Below the pieces are notes generated by a model that was not told where the DNA came from, searched no databases, and saw nothing but the letters and a program-made list of their open reading frames with translations. Of a stretch of 64,000 nt of DNA, positions 54,569 through 64,000 are shown in pieces. This stretch comes from Semisulcospira habei (taxonomy: Eukaryota > Mollusca > Gastropoda > Semisulcospiridae), in the NCBI GenBank assembly GCA_036245525.1, contig BTPG01000001.1, positions 177,644,611 to 177,708,610 of the forward strand. Reading direction: 5' to 3'. Each line of letters starts with the position of its first letter. Positions within the stretch are counted from its first letter, which is position 1. Position numbers and translations under genes: made by a program.

Positions 54569-56561
54569 TGAATAAATAAGCTGTGCGATTTGTCTCAAGA
54601 CGTGGTCTTGAGCAGCACTTAGGGGATCGATCAGCTGTGTCTGTGTATGTTTAAGCAGGTGAATGTGTGTTTTTACCTGTTTAATTGCACTTTCTTGTGT
54701 GGAAATGTCTAATATAGAAACTAGCAGATTTGCGCATCCTTTTCAGGCTGTCTGACATAAAGCCATGAGTGGATGAGTATAGTGATCACTGGTAATGTTA
54801 ATATTTTGTCCATTTATTGTGTTTCAAGTTTGCACACAATTTGTAGGAGGATCTGATTTTGTAGAGATTAACAACTAAATAGCCAGCCATTCCTTATGTA
54901 TTTTTCACAATATTCTGCACATTTTCAGTCATTGTAACCTCATGCGGTTTCTATTTTCATGTGAATAGAGTTTTGTTGGTCGTAAATTAAAATATTGTTG
55001 AAACTATTAAGTCTGGATGAAATATTTAAAACTTGTTATTTATTGCATACTGTCCACAAGAAGGGAAGGCTTATTACAGTTACTTTGAATGTTTCACTTT
55101 GAGTTTAAGGTGAAAGCGCTGAGACGCACACTAATTTCAAATTCATGAAAGTTTCCTTAGGGTCACAAGACACAATGCCTACTCTATCTGAACTCTCCTG
55201 ACACTCGTTATTACTGTTTAAAGAACTTAAGTATACATTCATATTTTTGTTTTTTTGACAAAATAGCCTCCTGTGTCTGCATCCTTAAAAACGAGCACTT
55301 GTTTGAAGGATTACAAAAAGCCATTGATTTCGAAAGGTCAGACATTTTTTTTGTGCCAAACGGTCAAATTGAGATTTACCTGCGCTCGCAGGTTTCAATT
55401 GTACACAATCACAAAATGCAGCTTCATTCTATAACATTTGTTCTGCAAAATCTGTTGCGGTCATTAGCACTGAGAAGAGGGGAAAAAAACTGGTGCAGGG
55501 GGTCAAAGGACATTTTCTTTAATGTTGTCATCATTCTGGAAATGTTTTCTGCACCCATAATTGAACAACCAAGCTCTACGTTTTCAGCTAGCCTGTTCTC
55601 ACGTACATGCATGCACGTAGCATACCCTTGAAAGAACCCCATGGCTGTAGGTGTGACGTAGAGATTCAGGGGATGTAAATCTCAATACTTCGACTATCAG
55701 TGAACAACCTCGTGCAAACTGCATTCGTCTGCAATTTCTTTCTTATGTATCAAGGTATTATTCAATGTAACACATTTTCAGACATTCTTTTGTATGAAAT
55801 TGGTAATACATGTATAGGCAGAACACAACACGTGCATATAGTTATTTTGTTGTATTACCCCCTCAATTTTTATTTATCTAGCTTTTTTTGTTTCTTTGCC
55901 ATTTGAATATGGTCAGTACGTGCAGCATGGGGCTTCAATTGAATTTTCCTGTTGTTGATATTATCTAACTTATCCAATTATTTAGTTAGGTTACGTATGA
56001 AACTTGTACCAACGGTATCACAGAACACTTGCATATAGTTGTTGTTGTGTAACCCCATAAATTATTTACTGGCATCTTTTTGTTTAGAGGTTTAAGGTAT
56101 GTCTGTACTGAGAAATGTGATTGGCCAGACATATTTGGGGGAGAACGCTTTGTTCTGCGAGTAATGTTGTCATCGTAACATGTAATTAGTGAGTCTACGT
56201 TACCTTGGTAACATGTGACAAGAGGACTCCCATTGCCTTGAGAATGGGCAACCATGGGGGAAAAGTCGAATAGAGCCAGGCCAATGAGAAAAAGCGTAAA
56301 GAGACTGAAAGAAGACAAATTCCAAATAATTTATTAATTTACATTGCTGTTTCATCAAATAATTGTAAAATCAGTGTGTGGATACACACCCGTGCTAGCT
56401 TTTCCATAAATAATGCAAAAGCAAGTCAATTTAGCCAGCATAAGCCACAAAATGATGGAAAGGAACAGCACTCTTCCTTTGCAAAACTACATGATGTTAT
56501 GCGGTGACAATAATCTTTTTTAAAAGGTCATCAAAAATGTTACTGTCAATGTTGTGTTGCA
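54569..56561. other. Gene-free stretch
   Basis: AT-rich, with short ORFs lacking any family motif. The frame at 56318-55986 (minus) begins with a hydrophobic segment but has no other support. Confidence 0.4.
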
Positions 56562-57200
56562 TGTGATGAAGCTCTATGCCCACGCATAAAGTTCACACAG
56601 GGATTCTGCCTTGTGCTGCCGTGTCAGCGTTTTTTTTTTGGTGTCAAATATTCTGTGTATTCAATGGTTCTGTGCATCGCAAGGTCAACGATCCGCATGG
56701 AGTTTTAGTGGCGCAGCTCAGCCCAACAGAGCTCAAGAGTAGTTAGTACGTGCTATTCTGTCATAGAGGACGGACTTATGTCGGATACATTAGCCGTATT
56801 CCAAGACTCTGAAACCAAGATTTCAGGTACGTTTTTATATGTATTATTGACAGCTAGTGAGTTAAAGGTAGTATGCATTAGTAAGACTTAGTTCGGTTTT
56901 GTAGTGTTGATTTGGTTCAGTTATGTCGGTTTAGAACTTGTTGAGATAGCTGGGGATTTTCTATATCATTATTCACCTGGATGGATAACTAAGGTATGTG
57001 ATGCGTGTATATGCCTAGGTTGTTTACGAAGGTAGTACGTGAGTGTTAAGTATAACCTTTTCCTATGTACAAACCAGTGTATGGCGCGTGCGTCATGTTA
57101 TAGTCTTTTTCAGTGTAGTGACTGAGTTATGGTGTGTTGCGAATCTAGTCTGTTTTATGAAGCATGAGTGTGTGAATGAACGTGTAGATTTATTTTTCCC
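56562..57200 (+). mobile_element. Diverged LTR relic related to the solo LTR
   Basis: It matches the reverse complement of 49959-51230. Shared segments are TGTGATGAA/CTCTATGC/CACGCATA at 56562, AAGACTCTGAAACC at 56804, TTTCAGGTACG, TGGTTCAGTTATGT at 56911 and GATGGATAACTAAGG at 56980. The match fades near 57200. Alignment gaps show loss of an internal segment. It has no internal coding partner nearby, so it is a second solo LTR of the family. Confidence 0.75.
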
Positions 57201-57778
57201 TTCCTTTTATGTCATGGGCATCTGTACTGCTATTTCTGAATTCCACATTTCTGCACAATGTAGATTTGAATGCTGGTGATGTTCTGTGAAGCATCAAACG
57301 CAGAAATATATGCCTATGACCCCCAATCCTTAGAACATATGATCTTTGTACAAGACTGTAAATAATTACAACATAAATAAAATGTCAGTGCCATCGTCCC
57401 AACAACTGTTTTTAAAAAAGCAGGTCTCTTATGGGCCCAGCACTCAAATCCTCTTCTGTTGATGCTGCTGCCTTCTTCTTCTCTGGCCTGTCTGTAGAAT
57501 GGTTGGGTGTTGGGTTGGTCAACTCTATATCAGCACAAGGAAAAGAAGACTTATAAAAACAGAAGACCGTGAAGATGAGACTCATAAGGATCTGCTGATC
57601 TGCATTGGGCCATGAAGCTCAGCCTGCAGTGGCTCATGAGGATCTAAAACACAAGCTCAATCAGCCCTGAAAATGGCGAGTAATTTACTCGCCAGCATTC
57701 CAATCTACATTGTGCAGAAATGTGGAATTCAGAAATAGCAGTACAGATGCCCATGACATAAAAGGAAGGGAAAATACT
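57192..57778. repeat. Inverted repeat: about 88-bp arms
   Basis: Arms 57192-57280 and 57687-57778 are near-identical reverse complements (CTTTTATGTCATGGGCATC against GATGCCCATGACATAAAAG). The intervening 410 bp has no ORF of note. Confidence 0.88.
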
Positions 57779-58298
57779 ATTTAACAGTCTTGGTGACCAG
57801 GCACCCATGAATAGTACCTGTATAGTTTGAATTAAAGCAAAATATGTCTGCGGTAATGAAATTGCTAAGTCTTATGCATTGTGGGAGAACTCATTTGTAA
57901 TTGTGTACTGGCAGTTTAACTGAAAATAACATCAGCGGGAAAAAAAAAGATTGTATGATTATAACTAAATACTGATTCCTAATGTTGGAGTGGGCGCTGC
58001 CATGTATATATGTTTTACTTTTCGAACACTACATGTGACATACCGGTACAGTGCCTTAGTTGTGTTACTATGCATTGTGTACAGCATGACCAGATGATAA
58101 GACAGTAACAATCTCCATATGAATTCCAAGTCATAAGCACTTGTTCAGCAGATCTGTCTTTGTTTGTGCACATTGAGAGAGATTCTCATGAGCCCAGCTT
58201 ATGCTTCAGATCCTCACGAGCCACTTTAGTCTGAGATATTCTTTTCATGGGCCTGTGCAGATCAGCAGATTCTTAATTTGAGTCTCATCTTCACAGTA
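57568..58298. repeat. Inverted repeat: about 38-bp arms, 650-bp spacing
   Basis: GTGAAGATGAGACTCATAAG at 57568 and its complement near 58279-58298, together with GATCTGCTGATCTGCA and its complement. It overlaps the previous inverted repeat, so several foldback pieces are interleaved here. Confidence 0.75.
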
Positions 58299-60599
58299 TT
58301 TTCAGGAACTCTTAGAATACAAGGGTTCCTTAGGATCTTTCAGGGTGCATGCGCTCATGAGGATCGCCGAGTGCGCAGGAGCTCTCAGTCTGAATAAAAT
58401 AAATGCTAATTACAATTATGGTGCTAAGAAGTAATTAATCTTCCATTTCATAAATGTGTACAGTTGTGCAAGGCTATCAATTGCTTTCAATCACTATTAT
58501 TTTGTTTTACTCTTTGAAGGCACCAACGTTGAAATAAGGGACTATTATCCAGGACTGTACTGTCATTTCCATTACAAGCTGCAGTCCTTGTGATTGCTTC
58601 CAATGGAAGATTTTGAGCTAGGCTTCTGATCTGGCAAGAGTCATGGACTTGAACCACTCTGAATTATTTTAACAGATTTACAAGCATACTAGGCTAATCG
58701 TTAAGCAATTAAAACACAAAATCTAATTGGCGCACCTTGTTTCCACATTTTTAAGGATGATTTTTTTTCACACGTTAATAATGAGTACACACCACAAGAG
58801 TCAATTTGTAATTTATCTGCGTCTGCAGTTTCTGTTTCTACCTTGGGAATAATTTTTGACAAAAGAATAGAGTGGTTCCTTCTCTAAAATGTAAAAATAC
58901 TGCGCCCTCAGAAAAAGTATAATAAATCACTTTACGCTCGCACACTGCAACATTTACAAATCTCGCCTTTATTGAGATGATCCGCCATGACCCCCCATTA
59001 ATCACTAAATCAACCCTGTTGATTTTTGAAAACGTGGCGACCATAATTAGTGCGGCCTTATTGAAATTTGATACATTAGTTCTCTCTTATTGTCTCTCTC
59101 TATAACTATTGTCTCTGTAAACACCTTAATTAATTACTAATTACGGTCATTAACTTCCACATGGCCGTTTCTCTCAAATCAAACCAAAATCCTGATAGTG
59201 CACTCAAATAAATAAACTAATGACATTTTACAAACCTCCCATAATTAGAAAATTACTCTTCTTTGTCTCTCAATACTGTCAGAGTCGATTTCCGAAAAAC
59301 GCAAACTAGTTAGTTTTACTCACCACACACAAAATCTCTTGCCTACACATGCAATTCAAGTACCCTGTCCCTTTTCTTTTCATGCCACGCAAGGCAAGGC
59401 AGGGTCTTTAGAAATTTCAGACTGCAGGGGACAGCTTAAGCTTTTGAATTGGCCCTGTGTGGGCACAGCTGTGAACATATTTGTTATGACTGGAGTCATT
59501 CACACACACACATACACACACACACATACGCACACACTCACACATACATACGCATTGACACACACACATACATGCACACCAGTTGCAGACCAAGATAATT
59601 CAAGGGCAGTGCCAGATTGTCATACAAGTTATATACACAGGCATACATACATACACACACTTCCTAAACAAACTCACCATATATGATACCGCGACACAAA
59701 CAACAACAAAACAAACAACATGTCACTGTAATACCGCCTGTGAGGTGATAATAACTCTTATTTAATTTCACGCTCTGGTGTGTTATGCTGAGACAGCTCA
59801 TCATGTTTAGACTGGTGGGTGTAAAGCTTTTCAGGGTGAAAGAGACACGTTCCTTTTAAATCATACCCTCCTTTATACAGACACTGGCATAAACAACAGA
59901 TCCTCAAGAGCCCCCCTTTTTTACAGCGTTTCAGTTAGCTGTAGTTCTGGGTTTTTTCTTTATGAGTAGTCTGTGAGTCTTGACTATAAACATTTGTTAC
60001 AAGCCATGGCATGGCCTACCAATACACTCCCGCACTCCCTAGGACTACCTGAAAATTGGGTCTCGTTAACGTGAATGAGGACAAGTGAGGACTATTGTCT
60101 GCTGAATGGTCTGTCCTGTCTGTTGCTCATGTTGCTAGGTACAGAAGTGACGCATTTATACATTCACATACATGTCTTCATAGCCACCTCACATAGAGAA
60201 AGAGGTCTGATTTTAAAGTCTATATAGATGTGCTATTACGTACCTGTCTCTTTAATCCTGTGTACAGTAACATAGAAAAGTTGACATCTTGTTTACCAGC
60301 AATGATTCACGAACACCTGCCTGTTAGCACCACGGAAATCAGTCTAGTCACACACACACATGCGGGTAAACCCACTGTGACTGAGACTTGGGAGCCCTCA
60401 TCCAAATCACTCAAGTACACAATCCACGCTAGTTAGCCTCAGGCTTTTAGAAAAAAGCCATTTGAAGTCTATCTATACCATTATTTTTGAGTCAATACCC
60501 TAAAAACACGGCTATTAGCGAGTGTGTGCATGCACTTGTAAAAACATTTAAGCAGGTGTTAAAGTGACAAAAGTAATTACAAAATAATGTATAATTTGG
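58299..60599. other. Gene-free stretch
   Basis: AT-rich DNA with a degenerate (CA)n region at 59499-59580. No exon or transposon ends recognised. The left end of the Polinton-like element should lie here or just to the right but could not be fixed. Confidence 0.4.
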
Positions 60600-60806
60600 T
60601 TTTGTTAAAAAATAAATCACTCATTGTTTTAACAAAATCAAATAACAACATCTTTATTCTATTATCTATTGTAATTATTTGCACATTTTGTTATTTACCT
60701 TTTGACAAAAAGTGTACTTTAGTCAAGAATTAAAGCATAATTTAATAAAGCAAGGGAAGTAACTTTTTTGTCTTGCTGAAATTTTTATAAAATTACTTCC
60801 CTTGTA
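60600..60806. repeat. Two short hairpins left of the Polinton genes
   Basis: TTTTGTTAAAA (60600-60610) pairs with TTTTAACAAAA (60627-60637). CAAGGGAAGTAACTTTT (60751) pairs imperfectly with AAAATTACTTCCCTTG (about 60789-60804). They may belong to the element's terminal region. Confidence 0.6.
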
Positions 60807-61225
60807 TAAACCTGTACTCAAACAAAGGAAAAAGTAATCTGAAAATTTTGTTTTGAACAGGGGTGATTCCTTCCTTTTTCTGGTGCTCAAGTCATGGGTA
60901 AAATTATCAAGTTACTGTCTATGTTACTGTCTAGATGTTTCATTTGGCTCTCACTTGGCCAGGGTGTGTGATTTATAATTTACTGCAAAGCCAATAATCT
61001 CCAATACTGTGTCAGGTCTGTTCGCTTTAAAGGACAGGGTTATTGTACATGACACCACAATTGAAATCTGTGAATCATGATATTAATAAGCCCACTGAGA
61101 TAGATAATATAGTACAGGGCAAGTCTTGTCTGGGGTAAACTCAAAAACTATTGGCAATATTGCTGGAGTGGTGCAAACATAAAAAGTTACTGTTCAGTGT
61201 AATTTCCTAGAAAACATGATTTTGC

Positions 61226-61280
61226 TTGATAACAATTTATTCTTTTGTTTGTCTAATAAAAATGACAGACGGACAAATCA
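61226..61280 (+). promoter_or_regulatory. Leader motif shared by the two Polinton ORFs
   Basis: The start context AATAAAAATGACAGACGGAC at 61255-61274 closely resembles AATAAAAATGACGGACAAT at 61639-61657. Both are preceded by TTTTGT about 8-12 bases upstream. It may be a shared promoter/translation-start motif or the trace of an N-terminal duplication. Confidence 0.4.
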
Positions 61281-61609
61281 TACAGGTGCTTGATATCTCA
61301 CACTGCTTCAAAGATGTTATGCACTTTACTGACCTAATAACATCACCCAAACAGACTTACATAAGCCTTTCAGCACCATCAGAAATATATGCTACATACA
61401 GTGTGACTTTTGATTATATTGATGAGCATCCAGATGTGGAGCGCATGACAGTTGATTTAAAGACACCTACTTTTAAAGTTGATCATACCAACTATGATTG
61501 GGTAGGGGAAGTTTGTTATAGCATATTTAAACAACTACGCAAACTAAATGTTTATATTGACAGTGTTACAGTTAATAAAGTGGTATTACACAAGGTGAGC
61601 CAGCGGTAA
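61262..61609 (+). CDS. 115-aa protein upstream of Polinton PolB, unknown family
   Basis: The ATG at 61262 (AAAAATGACAG) was chosen because its context matches that of the polymerase ORF; a frame-open GTG/ATT start upstream at 61226 is less plausible. The peptide starts MTDGQIIQVLDISHC, is mixed alpha/beta in character without a signal peptide or membrane segment, and has no catalytic motif I recognise. It ends 36 bases before the PolB start on the same strand. Conservation of an intact frame beside an intact PolB suggests a real element gene. Small structural or replication accessory proteins are possible; nothing in the sequence decides. Confidence 0.6.
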   Translation: MTDGQIIQVLDISHCFKDVMHFTDLITSPKQTYISLSAPSEIYATYSVTFDYIDEHPDVERMTVDLKTPTFKVDHTNYDWVGEVCYSIFKQLRKLNVYIDSVTVNKVVLHKVSQR

Positions 61610-61645
61610 TATTTTTTCATTTATTATTTTGTCGGACAAATAAAA

Positions 61646-64000
61646 ATGACGGACAATGTTCAAAACCCTAGCCCACCAGGCTCATCAGGTTTAAGAAACG
61701 TGTTTCACACAACAAACTTGCCTATATCTAATACTAACAACATCTATGAATCAATAGAAAACTCTTTTTCTGTAATACAACAAAATCTTCTTACAGGTAG
61801 TGTGAAAATTCAGATTGTTGCAAAAATAGAATTTACTAGAGTAGATGGTGAAGTGATTGTATCGTACATATCAACAAGACAACACACAGTTAACACAAGA
61901 AGAGAATCAGAGAACGTGTTTAGAGACAGACTATTACCTGACTTCCTCCAAGCAATTGACAGTGCAAAAATGAAAGGATCTGGTTGGCACGAAGGTCATG
62001 TACATGAACTACAACTAAAGCAGTCAAGGTATCATCCTATATTAGGCAAATCATGGTTACCACTGCCAACAGAGGTTGCAAACAAAAAGGCTGTCGTTAA
62101 CATACAGAACAATGACAACTATTGTTTCATGTGGTGTGTGCTTGCTAAACTACACTTTATAAAGTCAAAACCTGAACGTGTATCTAACTACACCAAATTT
62201 GTAAACGAACTCGATTTTAGTGGCATTGAGTTCCCTGTTAAAATAGAGGACATAGACTTGTTTGAAAAACTAAATCCTGGTATATCTGTAAATGTGTTTG
62301 TGTGGGATAATGAATCTGAGAACAAGTTACAACCAATTAGAGTATCACCTCTGGCTCCAACATATGGTCATTCAGAAGATAAGCATGTTGACATGTTGCT
62401 AATCGGCCCTGCCGGTGATAACTTTCACTACACAATTATCAGAAATATGTCACGTCTAATTCATGGACATACAACAAAACACAATGGCAAACAGGAAGTT
62501 TGTAAAAAATGTTTACAAAGATTCTCCTCTATTTCAGTAGCGCACAAACACATCCTACATTGTAGATCAGCTGATGACATACAAACTGTACTTAAGTATC
62601 CAGATCCTGGTAGTCAAGTATATTTTAAGAACTATGGGAATCAGCAAAAGCTGCCGTTTGTAGTGTATGCAGATTTTGAATCACTGGTTGTTCCATATGA
62701 AGGTCCTGTTCCAGAGTCATTACCAAAGGCTATAAAACTAAGTGACCAAGTGGTGTGTTCTTTTGGATACATTATTGTTAGGCCAGACGGTCAGCATTCA
62801 AAATCTGTTATCTACAGGGGTGAAAATGCAGCATGTCTGTTTTTAACAGAAATGAGACATCTGTATAGTCAGGTAGTACAGTATCTCACAACATGTCAGA
62901 TGCCTTTGGTGATGACAGAAGAAGACAAACTGAAATTTGATACAGCTGAGATGTGTTGGGTTTGTGAACAACCCCTCCAGGGTGATAAAGTTCGTGACCA
63001 TGATCACATAACTGGACGTTACAGAGGCGCTGCACATAACAATTGTAACTTATTATTAAAAACAGATCCCAAGACATACAAACTGCCAATCTTTTTCCAC
63101 AATCTCAAAGGATATGATTCACATATTATCATGCAGGCTGTGGATGAATCTTACAAAAAAATTAGTTGTATTGCCCAGACAACTGAGAAGTACTTGACTT
63201 TTAGATTGGACAACAAATTAGCATTTTATGACTTTATGCAACATTTATCTTTAGGTCTTGCTAGTCTGGCAGAAGGACTGACTGAGTATCCAATAACGAG
63301 TAAATATTTTGAACCAGACTTGATTAAGAAAGGTGTCTATCCGTATGAGTACATTGATCACTGGGTTGTGTTTGAAGAAACAAGACTGCCACCAAAAGAG
63401 AAATTTTATTCTACACTAACTGGAAAAGGTATTTCTGACTCTGAATACCAGCATGCTCTTGATGCGTGGGGGAAGTTAGGGTATCAGACGATTGGTGACT
63501 ACCATGACCAGTACTTGAAAGCAGACGTTTGTTTGCTAGCAGACGTATTTGAAAGTTACCGTGAAAAGGGTTTGTTACACTACAAGCTTGACCCTGCCTG
63601 TTACATAACTAGTCCTGGCATGACATGGGATGCTTTTTTGAAATCCAGTAAGATATCTATAGACCTGTTGTCTGATCGTACGATGGGTGAAATGGTGGAA
63701 CGTGGATTGAGGGGAGGGATTAGTATTGCAGCGAACAATTATGCCAAGGCCAACAACAAATATCTGGACGGTTATGGTGACCTTGGGTTTGACCCCTCAA
63801 GGTCAAGGTCATTCATTACCTATGTAGACACTAACAATTTGTATGGCTGGGCAATGTGTGAGTTATTGCCCTTGAAAAACTTTTGTCTGCATGATTTGTC
63901 ACAGTATGACGTAACAGAGTCAGGGTTAACAAACAATATTATGAATCTTGACCGAAACGACGCGAAGGGTTGGATATTTGAAGTCGACCTGGAGTATCCA
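61646..64000 (+). CDS. Protein-primed family B DNA polymerase (Polinton PolB), 3' part beyond window
   Basis: An open frame of 785 codons from ATG 61646 to the edge with no stop. It replicates the element DNA using a protein primer. Seen in order: an N-terminal region with NNDNYCFMWCVLAKLH (about residue 153) and HVDMLLIGP; a C2H2-like finger CKKCLQRFSS...HKHILHC (286-306); exonuclease motif I, YADFES (341-346); an endonuclease VII-like insertion with C-x2-C and DHDHITGRYRGAAHNNCN (437-467); exonuclease II, FHNLKGYD (484-491); exonuclease III, YLKADVCLLADVF (622-634); and polymerase motif A, YVDTNNLYGWAM (726-737). Motifs B and C are outside. The exonuclease acidic residues and motif A Asp are present. 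This arrangement is typical of Polinton/Maverick PolB. Confidence 0.9.
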   Translation, partial: MTDNVQNPSPPGSSGLRNVFHTTNLPISNTNNIYESIENSFSVIQQNLLTGSVKIQIVAKIEFTRVDGEVIVSYISTRQHTVNTRRESENVFRDRLLPDFLQAIDSAKMKGSGWHEGHVHELQLKQSRYHPILGKSWLPLPTEVANKKAVVNIQNNDNYCFMWCVLAKLHFIKSKPERVSNYTKFVNELDFSGIEFPVKIEDIDLFEKLNPGISVNVFVWDNESENKLQPIRVSPLAPTYGHSEDKHVDMLLIGPAGDNFHYTIIRNMSRLIHGHTTKHNGKQEVCKKCLQRFSSISVAHKHILHCRSADDIQTVLKYPDPGSQVYFKNYGNQQKLPFVVYADFESLVVPYEGPVPESLPKAIKLSDQVVCSFGYIIVRPDGQHSKSVIYRGENAACLFLTEMRHLYSQVVQYLTTCQMPLVMTEEDKLKFDTAEMCWVCEQPLQGDKVRDHDHITGRYRGAAHNNCNLLLKTDPKTYKLPIFFHNLKGYDSHIIMQAVDESYKKISCIAQTTEKYLTFRLDNKLAFYDFMQHLSLGLASLAEGLTEYPITSKYFEPDLIKKGVYPYEYIDHWVVFEETRLPPKEKFYSTLTGKGISDSEYQHALDAWGKLGYQTIGDYHDQYLKADVCLLADVFESYREKGLLHYKLDPACYITSPGMTWDAFLKSSKISIDLLSDRTMGEMVERGLRGGISIAANNYAKANNKYLDGYGDLGFDPSRSRSFITYVDTNNLYGWAMCELLPLKNFCLHDLSQYDVTESGLTNNIMNLDRNDAKGWIFEVDLEYP

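Larger units (their letters stand above)
61200..64000 (+). mobile_element. Polinton/Maverick-type element, left part, runs off the window
   Basis: The call rests on the protein-primed family B DNA polymerase starting at 61646, which with an adjacent small ORF forms a compact same-strand gene pair. Polintons are large self-synthesising DNA elements coding for PolB, an rve integrase, packaging ATPase, protease and capsid proteins; those partners would lie beyond 64000. A terminal inverted repeat to the left was not identified. A virus-derived insertion of the adintovirus kind is an alternative. Confidence 0.75.

Noticed and set aside
55986..56318. Minus-strand ORF with a signal-peptide-like start as a secreted protein
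   Set aside because: No conserved motif, splice or polyadenylation support; the rest looks random.
59499..59690. His/Thr-rich ORFs
   Set aside because: Produced by CA-rich microsatellite sequence.
61226..61261. Upstream start for the 115-aa ORF
   Set aside because: The ATG at 61262 shares its context with the PolB start, while the upstream extension is hydrophobic and unmatched.
63780..63815. GGTCAAGGTCA in the PolB ORF as an R1 fragment
   Set aside because: It lies in frame within a variable linker of the polymerase and lacks other R1 motifs; chance is enough.

Overview
The window is animal nuclear DNA, most likely from a mollusc (gastropod-like). The grounds are spliced exons with GT/AG borders, long gene-poor AT-rich stretches, microsatellites, and a dense mix of LINEs (CR1, L2, L1/Tx1 and Nimb/I types), tRNA-headed and other SINE-like retroposons, a Gypsy element with an envelope gene, hAT-like DNA transposons, MITEs, and a Polinton/Maverick-type DNA polymerase. 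The taxonomic call is inference from element types and tail sequences. The only host gene I recognise is the last exon of mitochondrial fission factor (MFF) at 8568-8796 (+).

Layout. 1-8.2 kb: a 5'-truncated CR1/Rex1-like LINE (minus), a broken L1/Tx1-like LINE split by a tRNA-derived SINE, and a GGTCA-rich repeat (R1) split by a candidate solo LTR. 8.5-9.7 kb: MFF terminal exon and 3' flank. 10-16 kb: R1 copies, MITE pieces and a candidate TIR transposon (12136-13928). 16.4-21.4 kb: a hAT-like transposon carrying a two-exon transposase-like gene (minus), interrupted by a nearly intact CR1-type LINE. 21.4-25 kb: a mosaic of foldback units and MITEs. 25.4-26.7 kb: an R1 copy with a fresh tandem duplication. 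27.6-30.4 kb: a foldback element with arms of about 430 bp around a second TIR element. 30.4-33.5 kb: a spliced, frameshifted zinc-finger gene relic on the minus strand, cut by a SINE. 35.67-41.69 kb: a full-length Nimb/I-clade LINE with two intact ORFs and a 13-bp target-site duplication. 42.6-47.0 kb: an L2-type LINE carrying two SINE-like insertions. 47.0-54.6 kb: a decayed Gypsy element (minus) with gag knuckle, protease, RT, RNase H, integrase and envelope remains, interrupted by a 1.27-kb solo LTR and an L2 fragment. 54.6-61.2 kb: mostly featureless, with a second copy of that LTR and several inverted repeats. 61.2-64.0 kb: the start of a Polinton-like element, with a 115-codon ORF of unknown function and a 785-codon protein-primed family B DNA polymerase ORF that runs off the right edge.

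Several nesting events can be ordered because target-site duplications are intact. A single SINE-like family of about 370-400 bp (here S1-S8) inserted into at least five older elements or genes. The Polinton polymerase reading frame and the Nimb LINE are the least decayed coding sequences; almost everything else is frameshifted or truncated.
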